From: DATDAH01 sp036525535
GTDB taxonomy: Bacteria > Actinomycetota > Acidimicrobiia > Acidimicrobiales > DATDAH01
Assembly (NCBI GenBank): GCA_036525535.1
Contig: DATDAH010000244.1
Coordinates: 1-64,000 of the forward strand
Length of the DNA stretch: 64,000 nt
Direction: 5' to 3'
Shown here: positions 17,583-26,453 of the stretch, in pieces
Numbering within the stretch: the first letter of the stretch is position 1
Layout of the letters: every line of letters begins with the position of its first letter
Made by a program: the position numbers and the translations under genes
Notes under the pieces: model-generated
Database searches by the model: none
Told to the model about the DNA's origin: nothing
The model's input: only the letters and a program-made list of their open reading frames with translations

Positions 17583-19244
17583 ATGCGTCGTCCGTCCCCC
17601 CGCAAGGCCGTCGCGCTCATGATCCCGCTGGTGATCGTGGCCGCGGCCGTCCTGACCTGGGTGGTCGACACGCGCATCCACGCCGACCTGGTCGCCCGCA
17701 ACGTCGTCCTCGACGGCCGGGCGATCGGTGGCTTCGGCCAGGCGGACATCGATGCCCGGGTGCGCCACCTCTCCTCGACCTACCTCGACACGCCGGTCGA
17801 GATCCACTCCGGGGACCGCACGCTCGAGACCACGGTGGGCGAGCTGGGCGCGGAGGTCGACCAGGCGGCCACGGTCGCCGCCGCTCAGGACATCGGCCAG
17901 GACCCCGTGTCCTGGGCCCAGCGCTTCCGGGAGGACGAGGTGGCCCCGGTCATCCTGACCCTCGCCGACAACCCGGTGAGCCGCACGCTGCAGGACTTGG
18001 AGGGGTCCGATCGCACCAGCCCGATCGAGCCGCTCATCCAGCACTCCGGCTTCGGCTTCGCCGTCGTCCCGGGTGTGCCGGGCCACGGCATCCGGGCGAC
18101 CGAGGTCATCGACCAGGTCGTCGCCGGGGCCGTCACCGGAGAGGACCCCATCGTCGTCGACGTCGACGCGAAGGACATCCCGCCCCGCTTCGACGACAGC
18201 GAGGCCGAGGCGCTGGCCGAAGAGGCCAACACCCTCACCGAAGACGGGATCACCATCAACGCCGACGGCACCTCCGCCGAGGTGACCGCAGAGACGCTGG
18301 GGCCCTGGGTCACGTCCCGGCCGGGACGGGAGGCCCTGCAGCTGGTGCTCGACCGCGAGCAGGTCGGCGAGGACCTGCCCGGCCTGCTGCCCGACGTCGG
18401 TGACCCCCCAGCCGCCGCCAGCTTCACGGTGAGCAACGGTCGCCCCCGCATCGTCCCGGGCCAGCCCGGCACGGGCTGCTGCGCGCCCGGCTCGGCCCGT
18501 CGGGTCATCGCCGCCCTGCGCAACGGCGACCGATCGGTGGACCTCGAGCTGACCCGGATCCGGCCCGAGCGCGACGCCGAGTGGGCCGAGAGCCTGGGCA
18601 TCGTCGAGGAGATCAGCCTCCCGGACCAGGAGCCGTGCACCGCCTACGCCGCCGAAGGCTGCCGCATGAGCACCCACCACGACTGTTGTGAGAGCCGGGT
18701 CACGAACATCCACCGGATGGCCGACATCGTGCGGGGCTACGTGATACCTCCGAACGGAGGCCATTTCTCCATCAACGAGGTCGTCGGGCCTCGGACGACC
18801 GAGAACGGCTTCGTGGTCGCCGGCGCCATCGAGAACGGCGAGCACGTCGAGTCCGTCGGTGGGGGGGTGTCCCAGTTCGCCACCACCTCCTTCAACGCCG
18901 CCTTCTTCGCCGGGCTCGACATCCCGAACTACCAGTTCCACACCGAGCACCTCAGCCGCTACCCGTTCGGACGCGAGTCGACCGTGTCCTACCCGGCCCC
19001 CGAGTTCCGCATCGTGAACAACACGCCGTACGGCGTGCTGCTGTGGCCCACCTACGACGACACCACCATCACCATGCACCTCTACTCCACCCGGTTCGCC
19101 ACCGGGGCCCAGACGGGACAGTCGACGGGCACGAACGGCAGCTGCACCACGGTCAACACCACGAGGACCCGGACCTACGTCGACGGCCACACCGAGAACG
19201 ACACGTTCAGCGGCTATTACCGCAACGGCGGCACCCACTGTTGA
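17583..19244 (+). CDS. VanW-family secreted/anchored protein
   Basis: 553 residues: one N-terminal membrane segment (VALMIPLVIVAAAVLTWVV), two YoaR-like putative peptidoglycan-binding domains (about 40-190 and 200-330), then a VanW domain (about 370-510) with TNIHRMADIVRGYVIPPNGGHFSINEVVG and GGGVSQFATTSFNAAFFAGLDI. Several cysteines (GCC, DCCES, TAYAAEGC) suggest disulfides outside the cell. A GTG at 17541 is a possible earlier start adding TEDQPPRTPEWPG. Role is in the cell envelope; VanW itself has no proven activity. Confidence 0.85.
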   Translation: MRRPSPRKAVALMIPLVIVAAAVLTWVVDTRIHADLVARNVVLDGRAIGGFGQADIDARVRHLSSTYLDTPVEIHSGDRTLETTVGELGAEVDQAATVAAAQDIGQDPVSWAQRFREDEVAPVILTLADNPVSRTLQDLEGSDRTSPIEPLIQHSGFGFAVVPGVPGHGIRATEVIDQVVAGAVTGEDPIVVDVDAKDIPPRFDDSEAEALAEEANTLTEDGITINADGTSAEVTAETLGPWVTSRPGREALQLVLDREQVGEDLPGLLPDVGDPPAAASFTVSNGRPRIVPGQPGTGCCAPGSARRVIAALRNGDRSVDLELTRIRPERDAEWAESLGIVEEISLPDQEPCTAYAAEGCRMSTHHDCCESRVTNIHRMADIVRGYVIPPNGGHFSINEVVGPRTTENGFVVAGAIENGEHVESVGGGVSQFATTSFNAAFFAGLDIPNYQFHTEHLSRYPFGRESTVSYPAPEFRIVNNTPYGVLLWPTYDDTTITMHLYSTRFATGAQTGQSTGTNGSCTTVNTTRTRTYVDGHTENDTFSGYYRNGGTHC

Positions 19245-19281
19245 TGGTGACGTCGCCTCGGATATGAGGTGAACTGGAGGG

Positions 19282-20679
19282 GTGACCGACGAGCACCTCG
19301 ATTTCCAGCCCCGCATGAGCGACGCCGACAAGCTCATGTGGACCATCGAGCGGGATCCGCTGCTCCGGAGCACGATCACCTCGGTCGTCGTCCTCGACGG
19401 TCCCCCCGACCACGACCGCCTGAAGGACAAGGTGGAGCGGGCCAGCCGAACCGTCATCCGCCTGCGCCAGCGGGTGATCGGCAACGCCCTGTCCTTCTCG
19501 CCGCCCCGCTGGGAGGTCGATCCCAACTTCGACCTCGACTACCACCTGCGCTTCGTGAAGGCGGCCAACGACGGCAGCATGCGCGAGCTGTTCGACATCG
19601 CCGAGCCCATCGGCATGCAGGCCTTCGACCGGGCCCGGCCGCTGTGGGAGTTCACCGTGGTCGAGGGCCTCGAGGAGGGCCGAGCCGGGCTGATCATGAA
19701 GATCCACCACGCGGTGACCGACGGCGTGGGCGGCGTGAAGTTGATGCTGGAGACCTTCGACGCCGAGACCGACCCCGGCGAGCCCGGCGATCTGCCCGAG
19801 GCACCGGCCGTCCACGTCATGGGCCAGGCCGAGCGCTTCGCCGACGCCGTGGCCCACGAGCAGCGACGGGTCATGGGGGTGGCCAAGCGCTCCTTCGGCA
19901 CGCTCTCCACGGCCGCGCTGGTCACCGTCGCCGACCCGGTCGGCGCCGGGGCCCGGGTGAGTGAGACGGTCGCGTCCGCTCTCCGGTTGCTGGCGCCCGC
20001 CAGCGAGCCCCTGTCCCCGCTGATGACCGAGCGCTCCCTGTCGGTGCAGTTCCACACCCTGACGGTCCCCCTGGCCGAGATGAAGATCGCCGGTCGGCGA
20101 GCGGGCGGCAAGCTCAATGACGCCTTCGTGGCCGCCATCGCCTCGGGCTGGCGCCGCTACCACGACCACCACGGCAAACCCGCCGGTGCGCTGCGGATGT
20201 CCATGCCGATCAGCGTGCGCACCGCGGCGACCGAGAACGTGGCCGGGAACCAGTTCGCGCCGGCCCGCTTCCCCGTTCCCCTGACGGTGGTCGATCCCGT
20301 CCACCGGATGAAGGTGGTGCGGGACCTCGTCGGGCGGGCTCGGGCCGAGCCTGCGCTGGCCTTGACCGAGCCCTTGGCCAACCTGCTCAACCACCTGCCC
20401 CCGGACGTGACGACCGGCATCTTCGGCTCGATGCTGCGGGGGGTGGACTTCGTGACCTCGAACGTCCCCGGCCCACCCTTCCCGATCTACCTGAGCGGGG
20501 CCCGGGTGATCAGCCAGTTCCCCTTCGGGCCCATGGCCGGTGCCGCCGCCAACATCACCCTGCTCAGCTACGTCGACGACCTGAACATCGGCATCAACAC
20601 CGATCCCTCCGCCGTCCCCGACCCCGAGACGTTGGTCGAGTGCATGCAGGAAGGCTTCGACGAGATCCTCAAGTGCTAG
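19282..20679 (+). CDS. Wax ester synthase/diacylglycerol acyltransferase (WS/DGAT), copy 1
   Basis: 465 residues. It transfers acyl groups from acyl-CoA to diacylglycerol or fatty alcohol for storage lipid. The catalytic motif HHAVTDG sits at about residue 141 (KIHHAVTDGVGG), with PLWEFTVVEGL before it and the C-terminal SNVPGPPFPIYLSGARV block. FDLDYHLRF and RLRQRV are also family features. The GTG start is followed by TDEHLDFQPRMSDADKLMW, and the Asp-Met pattern matches copy 2. Downstream lies a dispersed intergenic repeat. Confidence 0.9.
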   Translation: MTDEHLDFQPRMSDADKLMWTIERDPLLRSTITSVVVLDGPPDHDRLKDKVERASRTVIRLRQRVIGNALSFSPPRWEVDPNFDLDYHLRFVKAANDGSMRELFDIAEPIGMQAFDRARPLWEFTVVEGLEEGRAGLIMKIHHAVTDGVGGVKLMLETFDAETDPGEPGDLPEAPAVHVMGQAERFADAVAHEQRRVMGVAKRSFGTLSTAALVTVADPVGAGARVSETVASALRLLAPASEPLSPLMTERSLSVQFHTLTVPLAEMKIAGRRAGGKLNDAFVAAIASGWRRYHDHHGKPAGALRMSMPISVRTAATENVAGNQFAPARFPVPLTVVDPVHRMKVVRDLVGRARAEPALALTEPLANLLNHLPPDVTTGIFGSMLRGVDFVTSNVPGPPFPIYLSGARVISQFPFGPMAGAAANITLLSYVDDLNIGINTDPSAVPDPETLVECMQEGFDEILKC

Positions 20680-20691
20680 TCACACGTGACC

Positions 20692-20729
20692 GGCTTCGCT
20701 TCGCTCAGCAAGTCCGGCTCCGCCGATCG
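20692..20729. repeat. Dispersed intergenic repeat, copy A
   Basis: Contains GGCTTCGCTTCGCTC (20692-20706), matched inverted at 59308-59322, and CCGGCTCCGCCGATCG (20714-20729), matched at 55079-55094. It stands between the convergent WS/DGAT and F420 oxidoreductase genes. Confidence 0.55.
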
Positions 20730-20813
20730 CCGAACGATGACGGCGCTGCTCCGGCTGGCGCCTGCGCAGCCTGACGCCTCCCGGCGTCGGTTCGCCGCGC
20801 TCGAGCGCTCGCA

Positions 20814-21848
20814 CTACGCGGTCCAGTCCTTCAGCTGGCTGACGATCTCGGTGGCGTTGCCGATGGGCTGGATGTTGAGCATGGTCACGCCTGACTCGCG
20901 GTAGGCGGCCAGGCGCTCCTTCACATAGCCCTCGTCGCCGCAGATGGTGGTGGCCTCGAGCAGGTCCTCGGGGATGACCGCGGCGGCCTCCTCCTTCTTG
21001 CCGTCGAGGTAGAGGTCCTGGATCTCCTTGGCCTCCTTCTCGAAGCCATACCGGCAGACCAGGTCGTTGTAGAAGTTCTTGCCCCGGGCGCCCATGCCGC
21101 CCACGTACAGGGCGACCATCGGACGGGCGAAGTCCCGGAAGCCCTTCACCTCGGCGGTCGGGCCGATGGCCACGAGACCACCGGCGACGACCTCCAGAGG
21201 GTCGAGGTCGTCGGACCGTTTGGCGGCACCCCGCGCCAGGTCGTCACCCCAGACATCCTCGGCCTTCTCGGGCAGGTAGAAGAGCGGGAGCCAGCCGTCG
21301 GCAATCTCGGCCGTCAACTCGACGTTCTTGGGCCCGAGGGCGGCGACGTGGATCGGGATGCGGTTCCGAACGGGGTGGGTGATCAGCTTCAGCGGCTTGC
21401 CCAGACCGGTGCCCTGCCCCTCTGGGAGGGGGATGGCGTAGGCCTTGCCCGAGAACTCGACCCGCTCCCGCTTCCAGACCTGGCGGCAGATCTCGATGAT
21501 CTCCCGCGTCCGGGTGAGCGGCTTGTCGTACGGCACACCGTGGAAGCCCTCGATGACCTGAGGCCCGGATGCGCCGAGGCCGAGCACGCAGCGACCGCCC
21601 GACAGGGCGTCGACCCCGGCCGCGGTCATGGCCAGGAGCGTCGGCGTGCGGGTGTAGAGGGGCAGGATCCCCGAGGCGATCTCGACCCGCTCGGTGACCG
21701 CCGCGAGGTAACCCATGATGCTGACCGCGTCGACGCCGTACGCCTCGGCCACCCAGATGAGGTCGAGGCCGGCCGCCTCGAGGTCCACGGCCTGCTGGGC
21801 CACCTCGGCGGGCGAGACGTCGTAGCGGAGCTGGGTGCTGATCTTCAT
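20814..21848 (-). CDS. LLM-class F420-dependent oxidoreductase (MSMEG_2256-like type)
   Basis: 344 residues, luciferase-like barrel. Seen: LIWVAEAYGVDAVSIMGYLAA, VEIASGILPLYTRTPTLLAMTAAGVD, GRCVLGLGASGPQVIEGFHGVPYDKP (a very typical block), HVAALGPKNVELTAEIADGWLP and the YVGGMGARGKNFYNDL segment. The ATG is set by a TAGGTT hexamer eight bases upstream, and the conserved N-terminus MKISTQLRYD fits. Probably uses F420 on a substrate that cannot be named. Confidence 0.88.
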   Translation of the reverse strand: MKISTQLRYDVSPAEVAQQAVDLEAAGLDLIWVAEAYGVDAVSIMGYLAAVTERVEIASGILPLYTRTPTLLAMTAAGVDALSGGRCVLGLGASGPQVIEGFHGVPYDKPLTRTREIIEICRQVWKRERVEFSGKAYAIPLPEGQGTGLGKPLKLITHPVRNRIPIHVAALGPKNVELTAEIADGWLPLFYLPEKAEDVWGDDLARGAAKRSDDLDPLEVVAGGLVAIGPTAEVKGFRDFARPMVALYVGGMGARGKNFYNDLVCRYGFEKEAKEIQDLYLDGKKEEAAAVIPEDLLEATTICGDEGYVKERLAAYRESGVTMLNIQPIGNATEIVSQLKDWTA

Positions 21849-21856
21849 GCCGTTCG

Positions 21857-21862
21857 AACCTA
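21857..21862 (-). promoter_or_regulatory. Leaderless-type -10 element of the F420 oxidoreductase
   Basis: TAGGTT eight bases before the ATG at 21848. Its first three bases are the TAG stop codon of the upstream reductase gene. Confidence 0.45.
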
Positions 21863-22717
21863 GCCCCAGAGGCTCTTCACCGACCGAGGCCGGGTGGGCA
21901 GCACGGCGGCCCTTCCGGCAGTGAGCCTGAGGTCCCGGGGACGGGGCTCGGGGCGGTCCCGGCTCGCCGCCGCGGTGATCCCCGCAGGGTCCAGGCCGTG
22001 GGCCTCGGCCAGGACGACGCCGAGGTGGTGGCGGCTGAGGGCGTCCGGTCCGACCAGGTGCCACGGCCCACTCCGGTCGGTGCGGGGCAGGGCCACGACG
22101 TCCCAGAGCTGGCCGGCCAGGTCGTCGGCCCGGATCGGGCAACGGATCTCGTCGGTGAACAGGGCGATGGCCTCGCCCGTCCGGAGGGTGTCCACGACCC
22201 AGGCCGACCGCGGGTCGAGTGGATCGGCGGCGCACACCAGCGACGTGCGGCAGATGGCGGCGTAGGGCACGGCCGTCGCCACGTCGGCCTCGGCCTGCGC
22301 TTTGGCTCGGCCGTAGGCGTGGACCGGGACCGGGGGCGCGTCCTCGGCATAGGGCGCGTGCTCGCCGTCGAAGACCACGTCACTGCTGAGGTGGACCAGC
22401 GCCACGTCGTGGATGGCGCACGCGGCGGCGACCGAGCGCGTCGCCGTCACCACGTCCCGCTCGAGATCGGCCGTCCCGTAGGCGGTGTGGATCACGACCT
22501 CGGGCCGTACCGCCGCCAACAGGCCGACGGGCTCGTCCGGGTCAGCCAGGTCGACCGTGTGGGCCTCGGCTCCGACAACCGGCGTGTGGCGTTGCGTGGC
22601 GTGGACCTCGACGCCGACGGGCGCCGCGGCGATCAGCGTCGAGCCGACCAGCCCCGCCCCACCCGTGACCAGGACCCGCCTCTCATCGCTCGGATCCGGG
22701 CGCCGGCGCGACGTCAG
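21860..22717 (-). CDS. dTDP-4-dehydrorhamnose reductase-like (RfbD/SDR) protein, apparent CTG start
   Basis: About 285 residues. Rossmann motif RRVLVTGGAGLVGS near the N-terminus, ADPDEP and RPEVVIHTAYG, VHLSSDVVFDGEHAPYAEDAPP and the Tyr-Lys pair in VHAYGRAKAQAE match the RfbD-type extended SDR family. No ATG, GTG or TTG occurs in frame between the preceding small gene and the Rossmann fold; the CTG at 22717 overlaps that gene's TGA in a CTGA. A GTG further upstream would overlap the small gene by over 100 bases. Probably reduces a nucleotide sugar or similar keto group. Confidence 0.75.
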   Translation of the reverse strand: MTSRRRPDPSDERRVLVTGGAGLVGSTLIAAAPVGVEVHATQRHTPVVGAEAHTVDLADPDEPVGLLAAVRPEVVIHTAYGTADLERDVVTATRSVAAACAIHDVALVHLSSDVVFDGEHAPYAEDAPPVPVHAYGRAKAQAEADVATAVPYAAICRTSLVCAADPLDPRSAWVVDTLRTGEAIALFTDEIRCPIRADDLAGQLWDVVALPRTDRSGPWHLVGPDALSRHHLGVVLAEAHGLDPAGITAAASRDRPEPRPRDLRLTAGRAAVLPTRPRSVKSLWG

Positions 22718-22899
22718 GCCGGCGACGGCCGCCGGCCGATGCGGCGTACCGGTACGGCCACGGCGAGGAGGCCCACGACGAGAACGCACAGGACCACCTT
22801 CTCGATCGGACCGGTCTGTGGCGACCCGGCCCCGACCACGAGGTTCAGCGCCATCGCCGTGATCGCGACGAGCAGCAGGAACCGGAGCACACGGAGCAT
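22714..22899 (-). CDS. Small two-helix membrane protein
   Basis: 61 residues with two hydrophobic segments (VLRFLLLVAITAMALNLVVGA and VVLCVLVVGLLAVAVPV) joined by a short GSPQTGPIEK loop, ending in basic residues. No known family. A TACGCT hexamer six bases before the ATG supports the start. Its TGA overlaps the putative CTG of the RfbD-like gene. Confidence 0.65.
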   Translation of the reverse strand: MLRVLRFLLLVAITAMALNLVVGAGSPQTGPIEKVVLCVLVVGLLAVAVPVRRIGRRPSPA

Positions 22900-22905
22900 G
22901 GGCCC

Positions 22906-22911
22906 AGCGTA
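22906..22911 (-). promoter_or_regulatory. Leaderless-type -10 element of the two-helix membrane protein
   Basis: TACGCT on the minus strand, six bases before the ATG at 22899. Confidence 0.5.
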
Positions 22912-22941
22912 GTTCCGCTACATCGCCTCGTCCGGTGGTCC

Positions 22942-24069
22942 TCAGCCGCCGTCGAAGACGGGTTCGGCGGGGAGGCCGAGGACGCGCTCGCCGATGATGT
23001 TGCGCTGGACCTCGGCGGTGCCACCGCCGATGGTGAGGGCCGGGCCGAAGAGGAACCCGTAGCGCCACATGTCGGGCGGGCCGTCGAAGGGCCCGGTCTC
23101 GGCCAGCATCCCACCGGCGCCGGCCAGGTCGAGGGCCAGGCCCATGAGGCGCTGGCCGTGCTCGTCGGCGAAGACCTTGCGGATCGACGCCTCCGGGCCG
23201 GGCTGGGTGCCGTGGATGGCGGCGGTCACCGTGCGCAGACGCAGCAGGCGGAGGAGCTCTCCTTCGATGTGGACCTGGACGAGGCGCTGCCGCAGGCCCG
23301 CGTCGCGGATGCCTCGAGCCTGGGCCAGGGCCACCAGGTCCGAGGCCGAGGGCCCCCGCCCCCAGAGCGCTCCACCGCTGGAGAGCGAGACCCGCTCGTT
23401 GGCCAAGGTGACCTTGGCCAGGTCCCACCCCCGGTTCTCCTCCCCCACCAGGTTCTCGGCCGGGATGCGGACCTCGTCGAGGAAGACCTCGTTGAAGAGG
23501 TGGGCCCCGGTCATCTCGACGATGGGCCGGACGTCGACGCCGGGGGCGTCCATCGGACAGATGAAGTACGAGATCCCTCGCTGCTTGGGAGCGTCGGGAT
23601 CGGTGCGGGCGATCAGGATCCCGAACTTGGAGACGTGGGCGATCGAGGTCCAGACCTTCTGGCCGTTGATCACGTACGAGTCGCCGTCCTTGACGGCCGT
23701 GGTCCGCAGCGACGCCAGGTCGGATCCGGCCCCCGGCTCGCTGAACAGCTGGCACCAGAACTCCGCGCCCGAGAGGATCGGGAGCAGGTAGCGGTCCTTC
23801 TGCGCCGGGGTCCCGGCGGCCAGGAGGGTCGGCCCCGCCCACCCGATGCCGATCTGGTTCGGCGGGCGGTGGACCCCGGCGGCGGCCAGCTCCTCGTCGA
23901 TCAGGATCTGCTCGATCGGATCGGCCTCGAGGCCCCACGGCTTCGGCCAGTGCGGCGCCACGTACCCCGCCTCGGCCAGGTCGTGGCCCGACGGCGAGGG
24001 GTGGGCGGCCAGCCAGTCCCGCACCGCGATCCGGCGAGGATCGTCGTCGCCGGGCAGGTCGAAGTCCAC
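22942..24069 (-). CDS. Acyl-CoA dehydrogenase (FadE type)
   Basis: 375 residues. It oxidises acyl-CoA to 2-enoyl-CoA with FAD. Seen: FCQLFSEPGAGSDLASL-type flavin loop (WCQLFSEPGAGSDLA, about 105-119), DSYVINGQKVWTSIAHV, the C-terminal PALTIGGGTAEVQRNIIGERVLGLP. The catalytic base region is not obvious, as in the actinobacterial sterol-type FadE proteins that pair as heteromers. Its GTG start follows a TAGGTT hexamer by six bases. No partner FadE is adjacent. Confidence 0.88.
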   Translation of the reverse strand: MDFDLPGDDDPRRIAVRDWLAAHPSPSGHDLAEAGYVAPHWPKPWGLEADPIEQILIDEELAAAGVHRPPNQIGIGWAGPTLLAAGTPAQKDRYLLPILSGAEFWCQLFSEPGAGSDLASLRTTAVKDGDSYVINGQKVWTSIAHVSKFGILIARTDPDAPKQRGISYFICPMDAPGVDVRPIVEMTGAHLFNEVFLDEVRIPAENLVGEENRGWDLAKVTLANERVSLSSGGALWGRGPSASDLVALAQARGIRDAGLRQRLVQVHIEGELLRLLRLRTVTAAIHGTQPGPEASIRKVFADEHGQRLMGLALDLAGAGGMLAETGPFDGPPDMWRYGFLFGPALTIGGGTAEVQRNIIGERVLGLPAEPVFDGG

Positions 24070-24075
24070 GGGCGG

Positions 24076-24081
24076 AACCTA
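24076..24081 (-). promoter_or_regulatory. Leaderless-type -10 element of the acyl-CoA dehydrogenase
   Basis: TAGGTT on the minus strand, six bases before the GTG at 24069. Confidence 0.5.
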
Positions 24082-24134
24082 ACTCGCCCCTCATAGGGTA
24101 GGAGGAGGGGGCGGGCGCAGAGAAGGGAAGCACC

Positions 24135-24773
24135 ATGGAACCCAGCACCTGGGGCCTCATCGCCGTCGGCGCCGTCGTCGTCCTCCTCCTGTTGCTCGTG
24201 CTCGTCGTCCGAGCCCGTCGCCACCGTCGAGCCGCCGGCCGTTCCGCTGAGCTGAAAGACCGATTCGGGCCCGAGTACGACCGCGCCGTCGAAGACCGGG
24301 GCCGCGACGACGCGGAGGCCGAGTTGGAGGGCCGCGTCGACCGCTACCAGCGGACCGCCACCCGGCCCCTGCCCCGGGAGGAGCGGCGTCGTGCGCTCCA
24401 GCGCTGGGGCGAGCTGCAGGCGGCCTACGTCGATGACCCCCGCGTCGCCATCCAGCGGGCCGAGACCCTGTTCCGCCGCATCCTCGACGAGCGGCAGATG
24501 CCGGCGGACCGCCTCGACGACCGGGTGACCGCCGCGGCCTTCGTCCGCCCCGGGCTGGCCGACCAGTACCGCCGAGCCCACCAGGTCTTCATCGATGTCG
24601 AGGCCGAGCGCACCGGACCGAGCGACGAGCACGACCAGCGCATGGCCTTCCTCGTCTACCGCGAACTCGTCCTCGAGCACACCCGGGAGCCGTCAGGCGA
24701 CCACGTCGAGATCATCGACGAGGTCCGGGTCGTCGCCGACGTCCCCGTCACCTCGGGGCAACCCAACGACTGA
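24135..24773 (+). CDS. Membrane-anchored conserved protein (RFGPEYDRAV family)
   Basis: 212 residues. One N-terminal transmembrane helix (LIAVGAVVVLLLLLVLVVRA) is followed by RRHRRAAGRSAELKDRFGPEYDRAVEDRG, a motif shared by a widespread uncharacterised bacterial family, then a helical cytoplasmic domain with RWGELQAAYVDDPRVAIQRAETLFRRIL and DQYRRAHQVF. No enzymatic motif. A TAGGGT hexamer at 24094 and a GGAGG-containing leader precede the ATG, so this transcript probably has a normal leader. Confidence 0.7.
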   Translation: MEPSTWGLIAVGAVVVLLLLLVLVVRARRHRRAAGRSAELKDRFGPEYDRAVEDRGRDDAEAELEGRVDRYQRTATRPLPREERRRALQRWGELQAAYVDDPRVAIQRAETLFRRILDERQMPADRLDDRVTAAAFVRPGLADQYRRAHQVFIDVEAERTGPSDEHDQRMAFLVYRELVLEHTREPSGDHVEIIDEVRVVADVPVTSGQPND

Positions 24774-24826
24774 GCCCGTCGGGGACGCCCTCGTATGCTG
24801 CGCGGGCCGTCGACCCAGGGGGACCC

Positions 24827-26431
24827 ATGCCGGGCTGGAACTTCGCCGATGCGTTCGAGGTGGTGGCCGAGGCGCTGCCCGACGCCACCGCCCAGGTCCA
24901 CGGCGACCGCCGCTACTCGTGGCGGGAGTTCGATCGGCGCTCTGACGGCATCGCTTTGGCCCTGCTCGAGGCCGGCGCCGAGCAGCAGGACAAGGTCGCC
25001 CTCTACGTCCACAACGGCCCGGAGTACATGGAGTCCTGCACCGGCGCGTGGAAGGCGGGGCTGGTCCCGGTCAACACCAACTACCGCTACACGGCCGACG
25101 AGCTGGCCTACCTCTGGGACAACGCCGACGCGGTCGCCGTCGTCTTCCACGGCGCCTTCGCCGAGACGGCCGACGCCGTGCGCGACCGCGTGCCCGTCCG
25201 GACCTGGCTCTGGGTGGACGACGGCACCGGGCCCTGCCCGGAGTGGGCCACGCCGTACGAGGAGGCGGCCGACCTGGCGTCGGAGCGCACCGTGGCCCGC
25301 TGGGGCCGGACCGGCGACGACCTCCTCATGCTCTACACCGGCGGCACCACCGGCATGCCCAAGGGCGTCATGTGGCGCCAGCACGACCTCTTCCTCGCCT
25401 ACGCCCACGCCGTCGCCCCGCAATACGACGACGAGCAGGATCTGGACCTCATGCGCCAGTCGCTCACGAAGCCGGGGCCCGTCCACGTACCCGCCTGCCC
25501 ACTCATGCATGGCACCGGCTGGTTCACCGCGCTGATGGCGATGATGACGGGGGGCAGCGTCGTCACGCTCACCGGCGCGTCGTTCGACGCCGTGGAGCTC
25601 TTCGACGCCGTCGAGCGCGAGGGGGTCAACATGATGGCGATCGTCGGCGACGCCTTCGCCAAGCCGATGGTCCGGGCGTTGGATGCCGCGCCCGGTCGGT
25701 GGGACCTGTCGAGCCTCGTGGCCGTCATCTCGTCGGGCGTCATGTGGAGCGAGGCCAGCAAGGAGGCACTGCTCGCCCACCACCCCGGGATGCTCCTGCA
25801 GGACGCGTTCTCGTCGTCGGAGGCGCTGAACATGGGCGGATCCATCTCCAGCGCGGGCTCGGCGGCGACGACAGCCAAGTTCACGCTCGGCCCCAACGCC
25901 GTGGTCGTCGGCGACGACGGCACGCCCGTCCAGCCCGGCTCGGGCGAGATCGGGCGGGTGGCCGTCGGCGGGTTCGTCCCCGTCGGGTACTACAAGGACC
26001 CCGAGAAGTCGGCCGCCACCTTCATCGAGATCGACGGCAAGCGGTACTCGATGCCCGGTGACTACGCCACGGTCGAGGTCGACGGCTCGCTCAGCCTCCT
26101 CGGCCGGGGCTCGGTCTGCATCAACACGGGGGGTGAGAAGGTCTTCCCCGAAGAGGTCGAGGAGGCTCTGAAGTCCCATCCGGCGATCGTCGACGCCGTC
26201 GCTGTGGGCGTCCCCGACGAGAAGTTCGGGGAGGCGGTGACGGCCGTCGTCGAGCCCGACCTGGACGCCCTGATCGACGAAGCCGAGGTCATCGCCCACG
26301 TGAAGGAGACCCTCGCCGCCTACAAGGCGCCCAAGCGGGTCCTGACCATCGACACCATCGGCCGCGGCCCCAACGGCAAGGTCGACTACAAGCGGCTGCG
26401 GGCCTACGCCGAGGTGCAGGTGAACGGCTGA
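24827..26431 (+). CDS. Acyl-CoA synthetase (AMP-forming, FadD type)
   Basis: 534 residues. It activates a carboxylic acid to acyl-AMP and acyl-CoA. The P-loop LYTGGTTGMPKGV (about 170-182), CPLMHGTGWF, SSSEALNMG (A5 region), MPGDYATVEVDGSLSLLGRG (A7-A8) and the catalytic lysine in GRGPNGKVDYKRLR (A10) are present. The MWRQHD sequence after the P-loop is typical of the mycobacterial FadD19-like group acting on sterol or other bulky acids. A GGGGG leader precedes the ATG. Alone on its strand between the membrane protein and LCP genes. Confidence 0.9.
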   Translation: MPGWNFADAFEVVAEALPDATAQVHGDRRYSWREFDRRSDGIALALLEAGAEQQDKVALYVHNGPEYMESCTGAWKAGLVPVNTNYRYTADELAYLWDNADAVAVVFHGAFAETADAVRDRVPVRTWLWVDDGTGPCPEWATPYEEAADLASERTVARWGRTGDDLLMLYTGGTTGMPKGVMWRQHDLFLAYAHAVAPQYDDEQDLDLMRQSLTKPGPVHVPACPLMHGTGWFTALMAMMTGGSVVTLTGASFDAVELFDAVEREGVNMMAIVGDAFAKPMVRALDAAPGRWDLSSLVAVISSGVMWSEASKEALLAHHPGMLLQDAFSSSEALNMGGSISSAGSAATTAKFTLGPNAVVVGDDGTPVQPGSGEIGRVAVGGFVPVGYYKDPEKSAATFIEIDGKRYSMPGDYATVEVDGSLSLLGRGSVCINTGGEKVFPEEVEEALKSHPAIVDAVAVGVPDEKFGEAVTAVVEPDLDALIDEAEVIAHVKETLAAYKAPKRVLTIDTIGRGPNGKVDYKRLRAYAEVQVNG

Positions 26432-26441
26432 CCCACCTCGT

Positions 26442-26447
26442 TACCGT
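26442..26447 (+). promoter_or_regulatory. Leaderless-type -10 element of the LCP gene
   Basis: TACCGT six bases before the GTG at 26454. Confidence 0.5.
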
Positions 26448-26453
26448 CTTCGG

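Noticed and set aside
17433..19526. A 697-codon open frame antisense to the VanW gene and the start of the SDR gene
   Set aside because: Composition is Gly/Asp/Arg/Val-rich without any domain; the plus-strand VanW gene is supported by motifs.
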